From: Endozoicomonas sp. G2_1
GTDB taxonomy: Bacteria > Pseudomonadota > Gammaproteobacteria > Enterobacterales > Alteromonadaceae
Length of the DNA: 64,000 nucleotides
Assembly (NCBI RefSeq): GCF_017744155.1
Contig: NZ_JAGHQT010000004.1
Span: 62,001 to 126,000, forward strand
Direction: 5' to 3'
Shown: positions 18,721 to 26,712 of the stretch, piece after piece
How the letters are laid out: each line of letters opens with the position of its first letter
How positions within the stretch are numbered: the stretch's first letter is position 1
Position numbers and translations under genes: made by a program
The notes under the pieces: model-generated
Told to the model about the DNA's origin: nothing
Seen by the model: only the letters and a program-made list of their open reading frames with translations
Databases searched by the model: none

Positions 18721-18749
18721 AAAAAGCCTCTAAATTTGAGGCTTTTTTT
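18721..18749 (+). terminator. Terminator of the minCDE operon
   Basis: Arms AAAAAGCCTC / GAGGCTTTTT with a 7-base loop and a seven-T tail, 17 bases after the minE stop. The A run could also terminate the convergent SnoaL-like gene. Confidence 0.88.
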
Positions 18750-18791
18750 GTGCTTGTTGCTAGCTAGTACTATTGCTTGAGAAGCGGCTGC

Positions 18792-19163
18792 TTAGCGCTC
18801 ACCTTGAATTTCAAAATCATCTTCTTTTAGCTTGGCACTACCGTCGGGTTGTAACACCCATAGTTCGCGATGGACGACACCGTAGGCTTTATTCATGGTC
18901 CATTTTGAGGTCAAAATATAGCTGTTGTCATCAACTTTTTGCCACTCAACGTCGGTATAGTCGACGTCACAGTAACCACCGTCTATGATCTGCTGCCAAA
19001 ACGCTTGAATCTGTGCCCGACCTTTAAATGTCCCCATAGGGCGCGCTTCCATAATGGCATCTTCTTGATACTGAGTGGCGCAGCCGGCTGCGTCTTGACG
19101 ATTAAACGCTTGTTGCCAAGCACCAATGGCGGCTTTACATGCTTTTAATGTTGATTGAGTCAT
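18792..19163 (-). CDS. SnoaL-like / NTF2-fold protein
   Basis: A 123-residue cytoplasmic protein of the cone-shaped SnoaL/DUF4440 fold: the helical start AAIGAWQQAFNRQDAAGC is followed by GRAQIQAFWQQII and a sheet region ending EDDFEIQGER. Members include polyketide cyclases, ketosteroid isomerases and many uncharacterised small proteins; no catalytic set is distinctive enough here to name a reaction. It is divergent from a LysR regulator 144 bases away, a layout typical of a LysR target gene. Confidence 0.75.
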   Translation of the reverse strand: MTQSTLKACKAAIGAWQQAFNRQDAAGCATQYQEDAIMEARPMGTFKGRAQIQAFWQQIIDGGYCDVDYTDVEWQKVDDNSYILTSKWTMNKAYGVVHRELWVLQPDGSAKLKEDDFEIQGER

Positions 19164-19222
19164 AGTTTTTATCCGTTGAATAATGGTTGTCTGTCAGTTT
19201 AGCGAGTTATTGGTAAAGAAAA

Positions 19223-19249
19223 ACAAACATTATTAAAAATACTGTTTGT
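19223..19249. promoter_or_regulatory. Inverted repeat in the SnoaL/LysR divergent promoter region
   Basis: ACAAACA (19223-19229) and TGTTTGT (19243-19249) form 7-base arms 13 bases apart between the two divergent genes. Position and shape suit a LysR operator, although the sequence is AT-rich. Confidence 0.4.
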
Positions 19250-19307
19250 AAAAACTAAACAATGATTGGATGATTACTTATTATTGTAGCGATTATATTG
19301 AGGCATC

Positions 19308-20195
19308 ATGATCAAAGCCCCGCATCAACTCAGACAAATGTCAGTGTTTGCACGAGTCGTCGAAGCTGGCTCTATTAGTAAAGCCGCCGAGCAATTGGCA
19401 TTGTCGAAATCAGTTGTCAGTCAGCACCTCAAACGTCTAGAGCAAGAAATGGGTGCAACGTTACTGAAAAGAACAACCCGCCGTCAGCAATTAACCGCCG
19501 TGGGTCAAGAGTTTTACACTTATTGCCAGCAGCTTAATGACTTTGCCGAACAAGCTTGGCGCAGTGTTCAAGAGCGCCAGTCGGTGCCTCAGGGCGATAT
19601 TGTTATTACTGCGCCGCACGCGTTAATGTCTAGCGTTGTCGTTCCGGCGGTAGGTCAGTTAATCAAGCAATATCAAGGTATCCGCCCCAAGTTTATTGTG
19701 AGCGATAAAGCGCTCGACTTGATGGGCGATAACATCGACTTGGCGATTCGGGTTGGTGCTTCAAGTGATAGTAATTACAAGCAACGTCGGATTGGGCAGT
19801 TTCGCGATGTCTTAGTTGCTAATGAGCACTATCTGGTTAACTCAAAACTGCCACTGGAGCAGATGTTTTACATAGCGAATCATTGGCAAGGGCGTGAAAT
19901 TCATCACCAGTTTACCAGTAAAATAAACCCTGATAAGAGTAAGAGCTTAACCGTTAATGCAAACTGCGCGGTCGATAGCTTTCCATCAGCAATTGCTTTG
20001 ATTGAACAAGGTGTTGGTATTGGCCTAGTGCCTGAGTTGGCATTGGCGCAAGCGCGGTCAAGGTTGGTTGAAGTACTGCCTGATTATCAATTGGCGCAAA
20101 ATACCATTTATGCGCTTCACCCATACCGGCAGCTGCCTTTGGTGGTCAGTACCTGCTTAACGTCGATAGAACAAATGTTGTCGAAACAGGACTAG
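19308..20195 (+). CDS. LysR-family transcriptional regulator
   Basis: A 295-residue regulator. The N-terminal winged helix (about 8-68) has the usual FARVVEAGSISKAAEQLALS and SVVSQHLKRLEQEMG segments; an effector-binding domain (about 95-290) follows. The domain begins QGDIVITAPHALMSS, as in the CrgA/AaeR-like subgroup that often controls an adjacent divergent gene. The likely target is the SnoaL-like gene. The effector cannot be read from sequence. ATG 19308 fits the start of the helix domain, though no strong ribosome site is seen. Confidence 0.9.
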   Translation: MIKAPHQLRQMSVFARVVEAGSISKAAEQLALSKSVVSQHLKRLEQEMGATLLKRTTRRQQLTAVGQEFYTYCQQLNDFAEQAWRSVQERQSVPQGDIVITAPHALMSSVVVPAVGQLIKQYQGIRPKFIVSDKALDLMGDNIDLAIRVGASSDSNYKQRRIGQFRDVLVANEHYLVNSKLPLEQMFYIANHWQGREIHHQFTSKINPDKSKSLTVNANCAVDSFPSAIALIEQGVGIGLVPELALAQARSRLVEVLPDYQLAQNTIYALHPYRQLPLVVSTCLTSIEQMLSKQD

Positions 20196-20224
20196 TTATC
20201 CATGCGTTAGTGTTATTAAGTGCT

Positions 20225-20722
20225 TTAGTAGTTGTCGGCAACGAGTGTCAATACTGGCTCGTTTTTGGTTGTTTCAAATGTAGATTGCTCAATTGATGCG
20301 ATAATTGCTTTCGCTTCTTTCTCTGTTAACAAGCTATCTAATTTAGGGTAGAGAATTTGCTCTTCTTTAAGGTTGTGATCCAGCAACAAGCGCTCTAAAC
20401 GAAAAATATGTAAGTTTTCGTCAAATTCTTTTTCGCCAGTGTAGTCGGCTATTTGCTGCTCAATATCGACAAGCGCTTGCCTGATCTCATTGTGATCGTT
20501 GCGCATGGTGTGAATTGGCCCGTGGATCAAGGCCAAATAAGCCTTAAAGTGTGGGAATAAAATCTTCTCTTCCCAGATCATATGCTGCTCAAGCTCTTGC
20601 TTATAGTCGACAAAGCACTTTTTTGCTTGGTCAAAATCAGTCGTCAAATAGTCTAAAAAGTCATTGAGCAGGACATTTAAACGATCGTGGTCAGCGTGAA
20701 GATAATCAGTAATTGGCGACAT
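20225..20722 (-). CDS. Hemerythrin HHE-domain protein
   Basis: A 165-residue four-helix protein with the di-iron ligands of hemerythrin/HHE domains: HADHDR near the N-terminus, HMIWEEKILFPHF, HTMRNDHNE, and HNLKEEQILYP. Such proteins bind O2 or NO, sense oxygen, or repair iron-sulfur centres (YtfE/Ric type). There is no N-terminal Cys-rich ScdA domain, so a plain hemerythrin-like role is more likely. It is divergent from modA, and an FNR-like site lies in the shared upstream region. Confidence 0.88.
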   Translation of the reverse strand: MSPITDYLHADHDRLNVLLNDFLDYLTTDFDQAKKCFVDYKQELEQHMIWEEKILFPHFKAYLALIHGPIHTMRNDHNEIRQALVDIEQQIADYTGEKEFDENLHIFRLERLLLDHNLKEEQILYPKLDSLLTEKEAKAIIASIEQSTFETTKNEPVLTLVADNY

Positions 20723-20781
20723 AATGATTGAGCAGTGGAAAAAAGAGAGGGTAATTATCGCAGTGCCCGCGCGCCATTACT

Positions 20782-20795
20782 TTGTTTTAGATCAA
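20782..20795. promoter_or_regulatory. Candidate FNR/CRP-family site
   Basis: TTGTT-TTAG-ATCAA resembles the FNR consensus TTGAT-N4-ATCAA with one mismatch. It sits between the hemerythrin gene and modA, about 60 bases from either start. Confidence 0.4.
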
Positions 20796-20842
20796 AGTCT
20801 ATAGTGATAGTATGATCACAATTGCTACATTGGAATAATCTA

Positions 20843-21640
20843 TTGTTTTATAAGCGTATTTTTATTTTCATTGGTTTGCTGTTTTGCCTCAGTGCTAAGG
20901 CAGTTGAACCCGTTAAGTTGAAGGTCGCGGTTGCCAGTAACTTTCACTGGGTCTTGGCGGAGTTAAGCGATGATTTTCAACAAAAAACAGGTATTGAGCT
21001 GAGCTTATCAAGCGGCGCCAGTGGCATTTTATACGGTCAAATTCGCCAAGGTGCGCCGTTTGATGTTTTCCTATCTGCCGATGAAACATTGCCAGTGCTG
21101 CTTGTTAATCAAGAACTTGCCGTGAGTTCGAGTTTGTCGACTTATGCTTTAGGTCGATTGGTGCTGTGGCAACCTAATCGCGATGTTAGTCCCCGTGAAC
21201 ACTGGTATAACAGCCTTGAGAGCTTGAGCGAGCAAGATCGCATTGCTATTGCTAACCCGCGCTTTGCACCTTATGGTCAAGCAGCCCAAACAGCACTTAA
21301 ACCACTAGCTAATTACGATCAAATAACCGATAAACTGGTGAAAGCGGCCAACGTCAACCAAGCATTTCAGTTTGTCGATACTGGTCATGCTCAGCTCGGG
21401 TTTGTGCCGCTGTCATTGTTGAAGCGAGCTAGCGTGAAGTTTTCACAACAAGTATCGCGTTATCAAGGTTACTGGTTATTGCCGCAATCTGCACATCAAG
21501 CCATCGAACAAAAAGCAGTGGTTGTTAAACGCAGTAAAAAGCAGGCAGCAGGGCAGGTGTTAATTGATTATTTGCTGAGTCCTGAAGTTCAAGGAAAACT
21601 AGCGCAAATGGGCTATTCACCAGTAAAATTAGCGGAATAA
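20843..21640 (+). CDS. modA: Molybdate ABC transporter substrate-binding protein
   Basis: A 265-residue periplasmic binding protein with signal peptide ending SAKA. The mature part begins VKLKVAVASNFHWVLAEL; the molybdate-contacting regions include ASNF and SSGASGILYGQI, followed by GAPFDVFLSAD, all typical of ModA. It captures molybdate (or tungstate) for ModBC. No ATG is available: TTG 20843 is preferred because GGAA lies 7 bases upstream and it leads directly into the signal peptide; TTG 20822 would add seven residues without a ribosome site. First gene of modABC. Confidence 0.93.
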   Translation: MFYKRIFIFIGLLFCLSAKAVEPVKLKVAVASNFHWVLAELSDDFQQKTGIELSLSSGASGILYGQIRQGAPFDVFLSADETLPVLLVNQELAVSSSLSTYALGRLVLWQPNRDVSPREHWYNSLESLSEQDRIAIANPRFAPYGQAAQTALKPLANYDQITDKLVKAANVNQAFQFVDTGHAQLGFVPLSLLKRASVKFSQQVSRYQGYWLLPQSAHQAIEQKAVVVKRSKKQAAGQVLIDYLLSPEVQGKLAQMGYSPVKLAE

Positions 21641-21679
21641 AACCGCAAAGCGAAATGATAAATAGGTTAAGTAAACTCG

Positions 21680-22360
21680 ATGATTTCTAGTCTGGATTGG
21701 CAAGCGCTTTGGCTGACTGTCAAATTGGCATTGTTAACAACCGCAATCTTACTGGTGATTGGTTTGCCCAGTGCTTGGTGGTTAGCCCGTTACCAAGGTC
21801 GTTTTAAAGCCTTTATTGAAGCCTTAATTGCCTTGCCATTGGTGTTGCCGCCGACAGTTTTGGGCTTTTATTTATTAATGGCTTTTTCACCCAATAATTG
21901 GCTTGGCAATACGTGGCAGTCGCTGACCGGGCAATCGTTGGCGTTTAGTTTTAGTGGTATTTTACTCGGTTCAGTGATTTACTCGTTGCCATTTGTGCTA
22001 CAGCCGTTACACAGTGGTTTTAGCCAACTCGGGCTCAAGTATAGCCAAGCGGCAGCTGGCCTCGGGATGCCAGCAAGGCAACGATTTTTCCATTTGCTGC
22101 TGCCGCTAATGAAGCCGAGTATTATCAGTGCGGCGACGCTTGGTTTCGCCCATACCTTAGGTGAGTTTGGGTTAGTGTTGATGATAGGCGGCAATTTACC
22201 CGGAGAAACCCAAGTGTTATCAATTGCCTTGTACAACCATGTTGAAGCGCTTGACTATCAGCAAGCCCACAGTTTGGCCGCCGTGTTAATTGTCTTTTCG
22301 GTACTGGCGTTAACCGTACTTTATCGCTTTAATCGCAGTTTTAGATTGGGAAGTGTTTGA
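21680..22360 (+). CDS. modB: Molybdate ABC transporter permease
   Basis: A 226-residue inner-membrane protein with about five or six helices and the permease EAA-type loop (AAAGLGMPARQRFFHLLLPLM region), which contacts the ATPase. The segment LIALPLVLPPTVLGFYLL is characteristic of ModB. It lies 39 bases after modA, and its stop overlaps the modC start in TGATG, so the two are translationally coupled. Confidence 0.95.
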   Translation: MISSLDWQALWLTVKLALLTTAILLVIGLPSAWWLARYQGRFKAFIEALIALPLVLPPTVLGFYLLMAFSPNNWLGNTWQSLTGQSLAFSFSGILLGSVIYSLPFVLQPLHSGFSQLGLKYSQAAAGLGMPARQRFFHLLLPLMKPSIISAATLGFAHTLGEFGLVLMIGGNLPGETQVLSIALYNHVEALDYQQAHSLAAVLIVFSVLALTVLYRFNRSFRLGSV

Positions 22361-23523
22361 TGTTAAGCATGCAATGTCAGCTGGACTTTGGTAGCAACGA
22401 CAAAAACTGGCCAGCTAAAGCCTTCAAGCTTGACCTAGATTGTGAAATTCCGCTGACAATTACTGGTGTATTTGGCCATTCAGGCAGCGGTAAGTCGAGC
22501 TTACTAAAGTGGCTAGCAGGTCTGGAACAGCAAGGGATTGCCAGTAAAAGTGAGCTTAATATTATTGAACGTGCTAGTAGCGACGATGAGCAACGACGAC
22601 AGCGTTTAACTGACCTTAAAACCGAGCAGCGTCCCTTTGCATGGCAACAGCAACAAGCCTTGTTGTTTCCGCATTTGACGGTCAGCGAGAATCTCGCCCT
22701 GATTGATAAACACAGTGTTACCAGTCGAACTCGGCCATACTCGGTCGATCAAGTTATTGAATGGACTGGCATTGGCCCGTTACTGTCACAACCAGTGACA
22801 AGTTTGTCTGGCGGTGAAGCGCAACGGGTGAGTTTTGCCCGTACGCTAATTACTGGTAAGCGCATCATTCTGTTAGATGAGCCTTTTACGGCCTTAGATT
22901 GGTCAACTAGAGTGGCGATGTTGGCGCTTATTCGCCAGCTTCACCAAGTGTATCAGCTGGCGTTTATTATCGTCAGTCACTCATTGGCTGAATTATCGTA
23001 TTGTTGCCAACACATTATTCATCTCGTGCAAGGACAACTTGTGCAACAGGGCAGTTCTGAGCAGGTGTTGCCGAAATTGAGTGAAACCAGCACTGAACAA
23101 ACGTTTTCGCTACTCGACTTTGTTGAGCCAAGCGATACTCACGGCCAACAATATGGTTTGATGGCCTGCGGCCTTAAAGGTTGCGAACAAAAACTATGGC
23201 TCACCCAGCAGAGTTATACTAACGCTGGTAGTAGAGTTCGAGTAGCCGCCAACAAAGTGAGTTTAGCCCGAGCACAGCAAAGTCAGTCGAGCATGTTGAA
23301 TTGTTTATCTGGAGAAATTGTCGCGATTGACTCAATGGCTGTGCAAAAAAGTGATCAGCAACTGAGACAACATAAGTCAACGCAACACCAGTCAAATCAA
23401 AGCGTATTAGTGACTGTATTAATTGGGCAACAGCTGCTCAGAGCCGAAATATCGAGTTACTCTTGTCAGCAGCTGTCACTTGCTAAAGGGCAAAAAGTAT
23501 ATGCCCAGTTTAAAGCGCTCTAG
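22360..23523 (+). CDS. modC: Molybdate ABC transporter ATP-binding protein
   Basis: A 387-residue ATPase. Walker A is GHSGSGKSS, the signature is LSGGEAQRVSFARTL, Walker B is IILLDEPFTALDW, and the switch His lies in IIVSHSL. A C-terminal MOP-like molybdate-sensing domain (about 300-387) is interrupted by a Gln/Ser/His-rich stretch (DQQLRQHKSTQHQSNQS) that looks like a flexible insertion. The start is ATG 22360, sharing one base with the modB stop; the TTG at 22357 is less likely. It powers molybdate import with ModAB. Confidence 0.95.
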   Translation: MLSMQCQLDFGSNDKNWPAKAFKLDLDCEIPLTITGVFGHSGSGKSSLLKWLAGLEQQGIASKSELNIIERASSDDEQRRQRLTDLKTEQRPFAWQQQQALLFPHLTVSENLALIDKHSVTSRTRPYSVDQVIEWTGIGPLLSQPVTSLSGGEAQRVSFARTLITGKRIILLDEPFTALDWSTRVAMLALIRQLHQVYQLAFIIVSHSLAELSYCCQHIIHLVQGQLVQQGSSEQVLPKLSETSTEQTFSLLDFVEPSDTHGQQYGLMACGLKGCEQKLWLTQQSYTNAGSRVRVAANKVSLARAQQSQSSMLNCLSGEIVAIDSMAVQKSDQQLRQHKSTQHQSNQSVLVTVLIGQQLLRAEISSYSCQQLSLAKGQKVYAQFKAL

Positions 23524-23552
23524 CCTTACTCAATTGGCTAACACAGTGGTGA

Positions 23553-24806
23553 TTAATTGAGTAGTGAACCAAACATTAATACTTTCACTTGTTCGCCAGC
23601 ACTAACACCGGCGTTGTCTTGTGCCAACACTAGATAACAGTTGGCTTGACTCAGCGAAGATAATACCCCTGAGCCTTGGCGTGATAACGGGGTTACGGTT
23701 AACTGGCCGTTGTCATCGATACTAGCTACAGCTCTTTGATAATCTGCGCGTCCCGGACGTTTTCGAATGTTGCGCGTGGTTATCGCATTTAACAATAATT
23801 GCTGACGCGGATTGACCGAGGTCCCTGCGATTTTATTGAGGGCTGGCAACACAAGCTGATCAAAGGTCACGGTGGCAGAAACTGGGTTACCGGGTAAGCC
23901 GAAAAAGTAGCTGTCACTGAGTTTGCCAAAAGCAAACGGTTTACCGGGTTTAATGGCGACTTTCCAAAATTCGATAGTGCCGAGCTGTGCCAATACCTCT
24001 TTAACATAATCGGCATCACCGACTGAAACACCGCCTGAACTAATCACGATATCGGCTTGCTGGTTAGCGTCGATAAAGGCTTGTTTTATTGTTGCCTGGT
24101 CATCGGCAATGATGCCAAAGTCAATGACATCTACCGCTAACTTGGCCAACATCGCCTTTAATACGGTGCGATTGGTTTCGTAAATATCACCGTCGTTGAG
24201 GCTTTGTCCCGGTTGTTTTAATTCGTCGCCAGTTGCCATAACCGCAATTTTAACTTTGCGATAAACATTAATGTCCTCTATGCCGAGCGAGGCAATTAAG
24301 CCAACATCGACGGTTTTTAGCTGATGGCCAGCAGGGAAGACTTCTTGTTGCTGGCTAATATCCTCACCGGCTAAACGAATGTTTTGACCAATTTTATAGT
24401 CACCATTAATGGTCACTTGTTGATCTGACACTTGCGTGTTTTCTTGCATCACCACAGCGGTTGCCGCACTTGGGACTTTTGCGCCAGTCATAATTCGAAT
24501 GCACTGACCGGGACTCAGTTCACCCAAATAAGGTTGACCTGCTAGCGCACTGCCAACTAGCGCAAACTGTTTCGGCAAATCAGCAGTGTCAAGGTTGTCT
24601 GCTAAGCAAAGTGCGTAACCGTCCATTGCTGAATTGTTAAAATTGGGTACATCAATCGGTGATTTAACGGCACTCGCTAAGGTGCGACCGCTGCCTTGAT
24701 GATATTTGATGCATTCAGTGTCTGTGACTTGGCTGACCTGAGTAACTAGTTGTTCAATGGCTTGGTCAATAGGCATTAAGCCGGGTGTGTTATCACAGGT
24801 TTGCAT
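23553..24806 (-). CDS. moeA: Molybdopterin molybdenumtransferase MoeA
   Basis: A 417-residue enzyme that inserts molybdate into adenylylated molybdopterin, the last step of Moco synthesis. Visible family motifs: NFNNSAMDGYAL, the MTGAKVP region, SSGGVSVGDADYV in the MogA-like domain, and GLPGNPVSA. The ATG has GAGGAA 7 bases upstream. It is convergent with modC and only 29 bases separate the stops, so molybdate uptake and molybdate insertion are neighbours here. No other moa/mob genes are in the window. Confidence 0.96.
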   Translation of the reverse strand: MQTCDNTPGLMPIDQAIEQLVTQVSQVTDTECIKYHQGSGRTLASAVKSPIDVPNFNNSAMDGYALCLADNLDTADLPKQFALVGSALAGQPYLGELSPGQCIRIMTGAKVPSAATAVVMQENTQVSDQQVTINGDYKIGQNIRLAGEDISQQQEVFPAGHQLKTVDVGLIASLGIEDINVYRKVKIAVMATGDELKQPGQSLNDGDIYETNRTVLKAMLAKLAVDVIDFGIIADDQATIKQAFIDANQQADIVISSGGVSVGDADYVKEVLAQLGTIEFWKVAIKPGKPFAFGKLSDSYFFGLPGNPVSATVTFDQLVLPALNKIAGTSVNPRQQLLLNAITTRNIRKRPGRADYQRAVASIDDNGQLTVTPLSRQGSGVLSSLSQANCYLVLAQDNAGVSAGEQVKVLMFGSLLN

Positions 24807-24836
24807 CGAAAAATTCCTCGGTAAATATTAAGAGTA

Positions 24837-25763
24837 TTAGCGGTTAGTGCGTTCAGGGTGAGCATTTGCAGACGGAATACTATAACACTGCTGGCTATTT
24901 TTATAGGCGAGTTTCGTTACTAGTGTTTGCGGATAACGGTGCGATAACTCAGTGAGTAATTGTTGCCAGTATTCAGGATAGCTTTTACTAAACAAAGTCA
25001 GTGGAAAATTACTGGCGAGTAAGACCCTATTTTCGCCAAAAAGCGCTAGACACAAGTCAATGACCTCGATTGGCCATTGGATGTCGTAAGTTCGGTTAGC
25101 CATCTCCCAACCAGAGCACTTAACAAAGGTGTTGGGCAACTGACTTATGAGTTTTAACCCTTGATACCAACTTGATGCCAGCATTGACCCGCGCTCAGCA
25201 ATTGGTGGGAAGCCGGCGTGATTAATTTGTATTTGTAGCTTGGGACAAAGGGCCAATAGTTCGACAAAGGCTGTCACCTCCAAGCGCTGCTCGAATGACA
25301 TTTGTAACTCAAAACTAAGCGCAGCTTGTTCAAGTAGTTTGAACTTTTCTGCGATATCACTGATGGCTAAAATACTCGCTGCGCGCTCATCAAAAATATC
25401 TCGAACCCCGTGCACGCTATGATAGCTTTTTAGTTTATTGAGCTGAGCGCGAAATTCTGGCAGCGGCAATGTTAAATCGAGATAAGCAATTGCCCGAAAG
25501 GGCAGCTGGCAGCACTGCTCAAGCCACTCAATTTCACGCCATGGCTGGTGGTTGTCAAAACCGGCTTCAATATGAACAAAACCAGCGAGTTGATAGCCGC
25601 TTTCAAGTGCTAAATCAGACTCTGAAAAACTGCGAAAAATTTTGTCTTTGTCGGGCCAGTGTGGCGGGTTGCTCGGCTGTAACCATTGATAATTGCCGCG
25701 TGCCAAATCGAACAAATGAAGGTGACTATCAATAATCTTCATATTTTGTGTCACTATTGCCAT
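24837..25763 (-). CDS. Amidohydrolase-2 family protein (COG3618; sugar lactonase-like)
   Basis: About 300 residues of a metal-dependent TIM-barrel hydrolase. DSHLHLFD gives the HxH pair near the N-terminus, INHAGFP holds a further His, and the terminal motif is LLASNFPL, where many relatives have SDWP; Asn at this place also occurs in family members. COG3618 includes L-fuconolactonase and related lactonases. ATG 25763 begins directly after the SDR stop and suggests coupling, while ATG 25742 (MKIIDSHLH) matches where homologues usually begin. Its partner is the upstream SDR: together they look like a sugar dehydrogenase plus lactonase, but the sugar is not known. Confidence 0.75.
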   Translation of the reverse strand: MAIVTQNMKIIDSHLHLFDLARGNYQWLQPSNPPHWPDKDKIFRSFSESDLALESGYQLAGFVHIEAGFDNHQPWREIEWLEQCCQLPFRAIAYLDLTLPLPEFRAQLNKLKSYHSVHGVRDIFDERAASILAISDIAEKFKLLEQAALSFELQMSFEQRLEVTAFVELLALCPKLQIQINHAGFPPIAERGSMLASSWYQGLKLISQLPNTFVKCSGWEMANRTYDIQWPIEVIDLCLALFGENRVLLASNFPLTLFSKSYPEYWQQLLTELSHRYPQTLVTKLAYKNSQQCYSIPSANAHPERTNR

Positions 25764-25764
25764 T

Positions 25765-26550
25765 TTATTGAGCGGTATAGCCGCCATCAATTACCTGTAA
25801 GCTACCCGTAATAAATCGGGATTTGTCAGAGGCAAGAAATAGTGCCAGTTCGGCGACTTCTTCAGGTTGTCCCAAACGATTGAGCGGTTGCAGTGCAGCT
25901 TCTTCTGCGTGAATTTGATGCTTGTCAGCCCCAGACTTTTGGCAGTAGTTGTCAATTGCTTGATGGTAAAGCGGCGTTTCGATAGTGCCCGGGCAAATGG
26001 CATTGGCGCGAATGCCGTATTCGGCGTAATCGAGCGCTGTCGTTTTCGCCATTGATGCCAATGCCGCTTTACTCAAGTTATAGACAAATGAATTGCGCTT
26101 GGCGACCAATGCTTGGTCTGAGGCAATGATAATAATTGAACCAGCTTGCTGTGCTTTCATTGATGGTAGCACTGACTTTACTGCCGCAAAGGCACCTTTA
26201 ACGTTGAGATCAAAGACGCGATCAAAATCTTGCTCTGAGGTTTGTTCGATATTGGCGGAGAAGTGCATACCTGCATTTGACACCAAACAGTCAACTGGGC
26301 TTTGCTGGCAGATATCGGCAATCACTTGCTCCACTTCAGCAAAGTTTGTTAAGTCACATGGGTGAAACTCACCATACTCGCCTGGCTTGATATCTAGATT
26401 AAAAACCCGATAACCGCTTTCACTAAAAAGCTTTGCTATTGCTAAGCCAATACCTGAGCTAGCACCAGTGACAATACAACGTCTAGTTTTTGGGCTAGCA
26501 ATATTTTGCTCAGGATTCGTAGTTGATTTGACTGAATGAGAGAGGGTCAT
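25765..26550 (-). CDS. Short-chain dehydrogenase/reductase, possibly sugar dehydrogenase
   Basis: A 261-residue classical SDR: TGASSGIG cofactor loop, NAG, catalytic Ser in IIIASDQAL 13 residues before Tyr of the YNLSK motif, PGTIETPLY, and GSLQVIDGGYTAQ at the C-terminus. Asp in FNLDIKPG after the second strand favours NAD over NADP. It oxidises or reduces an alcohol; with the adjacent lactonase-like gene the likeliest substrate is a sugar such as L-fucose or a similar aldose, by analogy with non-phosphorylating pathways. About 20 residues precede the Rossmann core. It is divergent from the META lipoprotein gene. Confidence 0.8.
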   Translation of the reverse strand: MTLSHSVKSTTNPEQNIASPKTRRCIVTGASSGIGLAIAKLFSESGYRVFNLDIKPGEYGEFHPCDLTNFAEVEQVIADICQQSPVDCLVSNAGMHFSANIEQTSEQDFDRVFDLNVKGAFAAVKSVLPSMKAQQAGSIIIIASDQALVAKRNSFVYNLSKAALASMAKTTALDYAEYGIRANAICPGTIETPLYHQAIDNYCQKSGADKHQIHAEEAALQPLNRLGQPEEVAELALFLASDKSRFITGSLQVIDGGYTAQ

Positions 26551-26712
26551 AGATATTTTCTGTTTTCAATATTTTCGACAATAATAAAACAAAGATATGG
26601 CGCGCGACCATGTTTATTTTTGTTTCATTTAGTGACAGATATTATTGATTTACAGACTGAAGTCTTATTATTGCGCGATTTAAAATTAAGCGAGCAAAAA
26701 GGCGATTGCTTT

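Noticed and set aside
26536-26712. 59-codon N-terminal extension of the META lipoprotein
   Set aside because: It overlaps the SDR start and would bury the lipoprotein signal; ATG 26713 begins directly at the signal.
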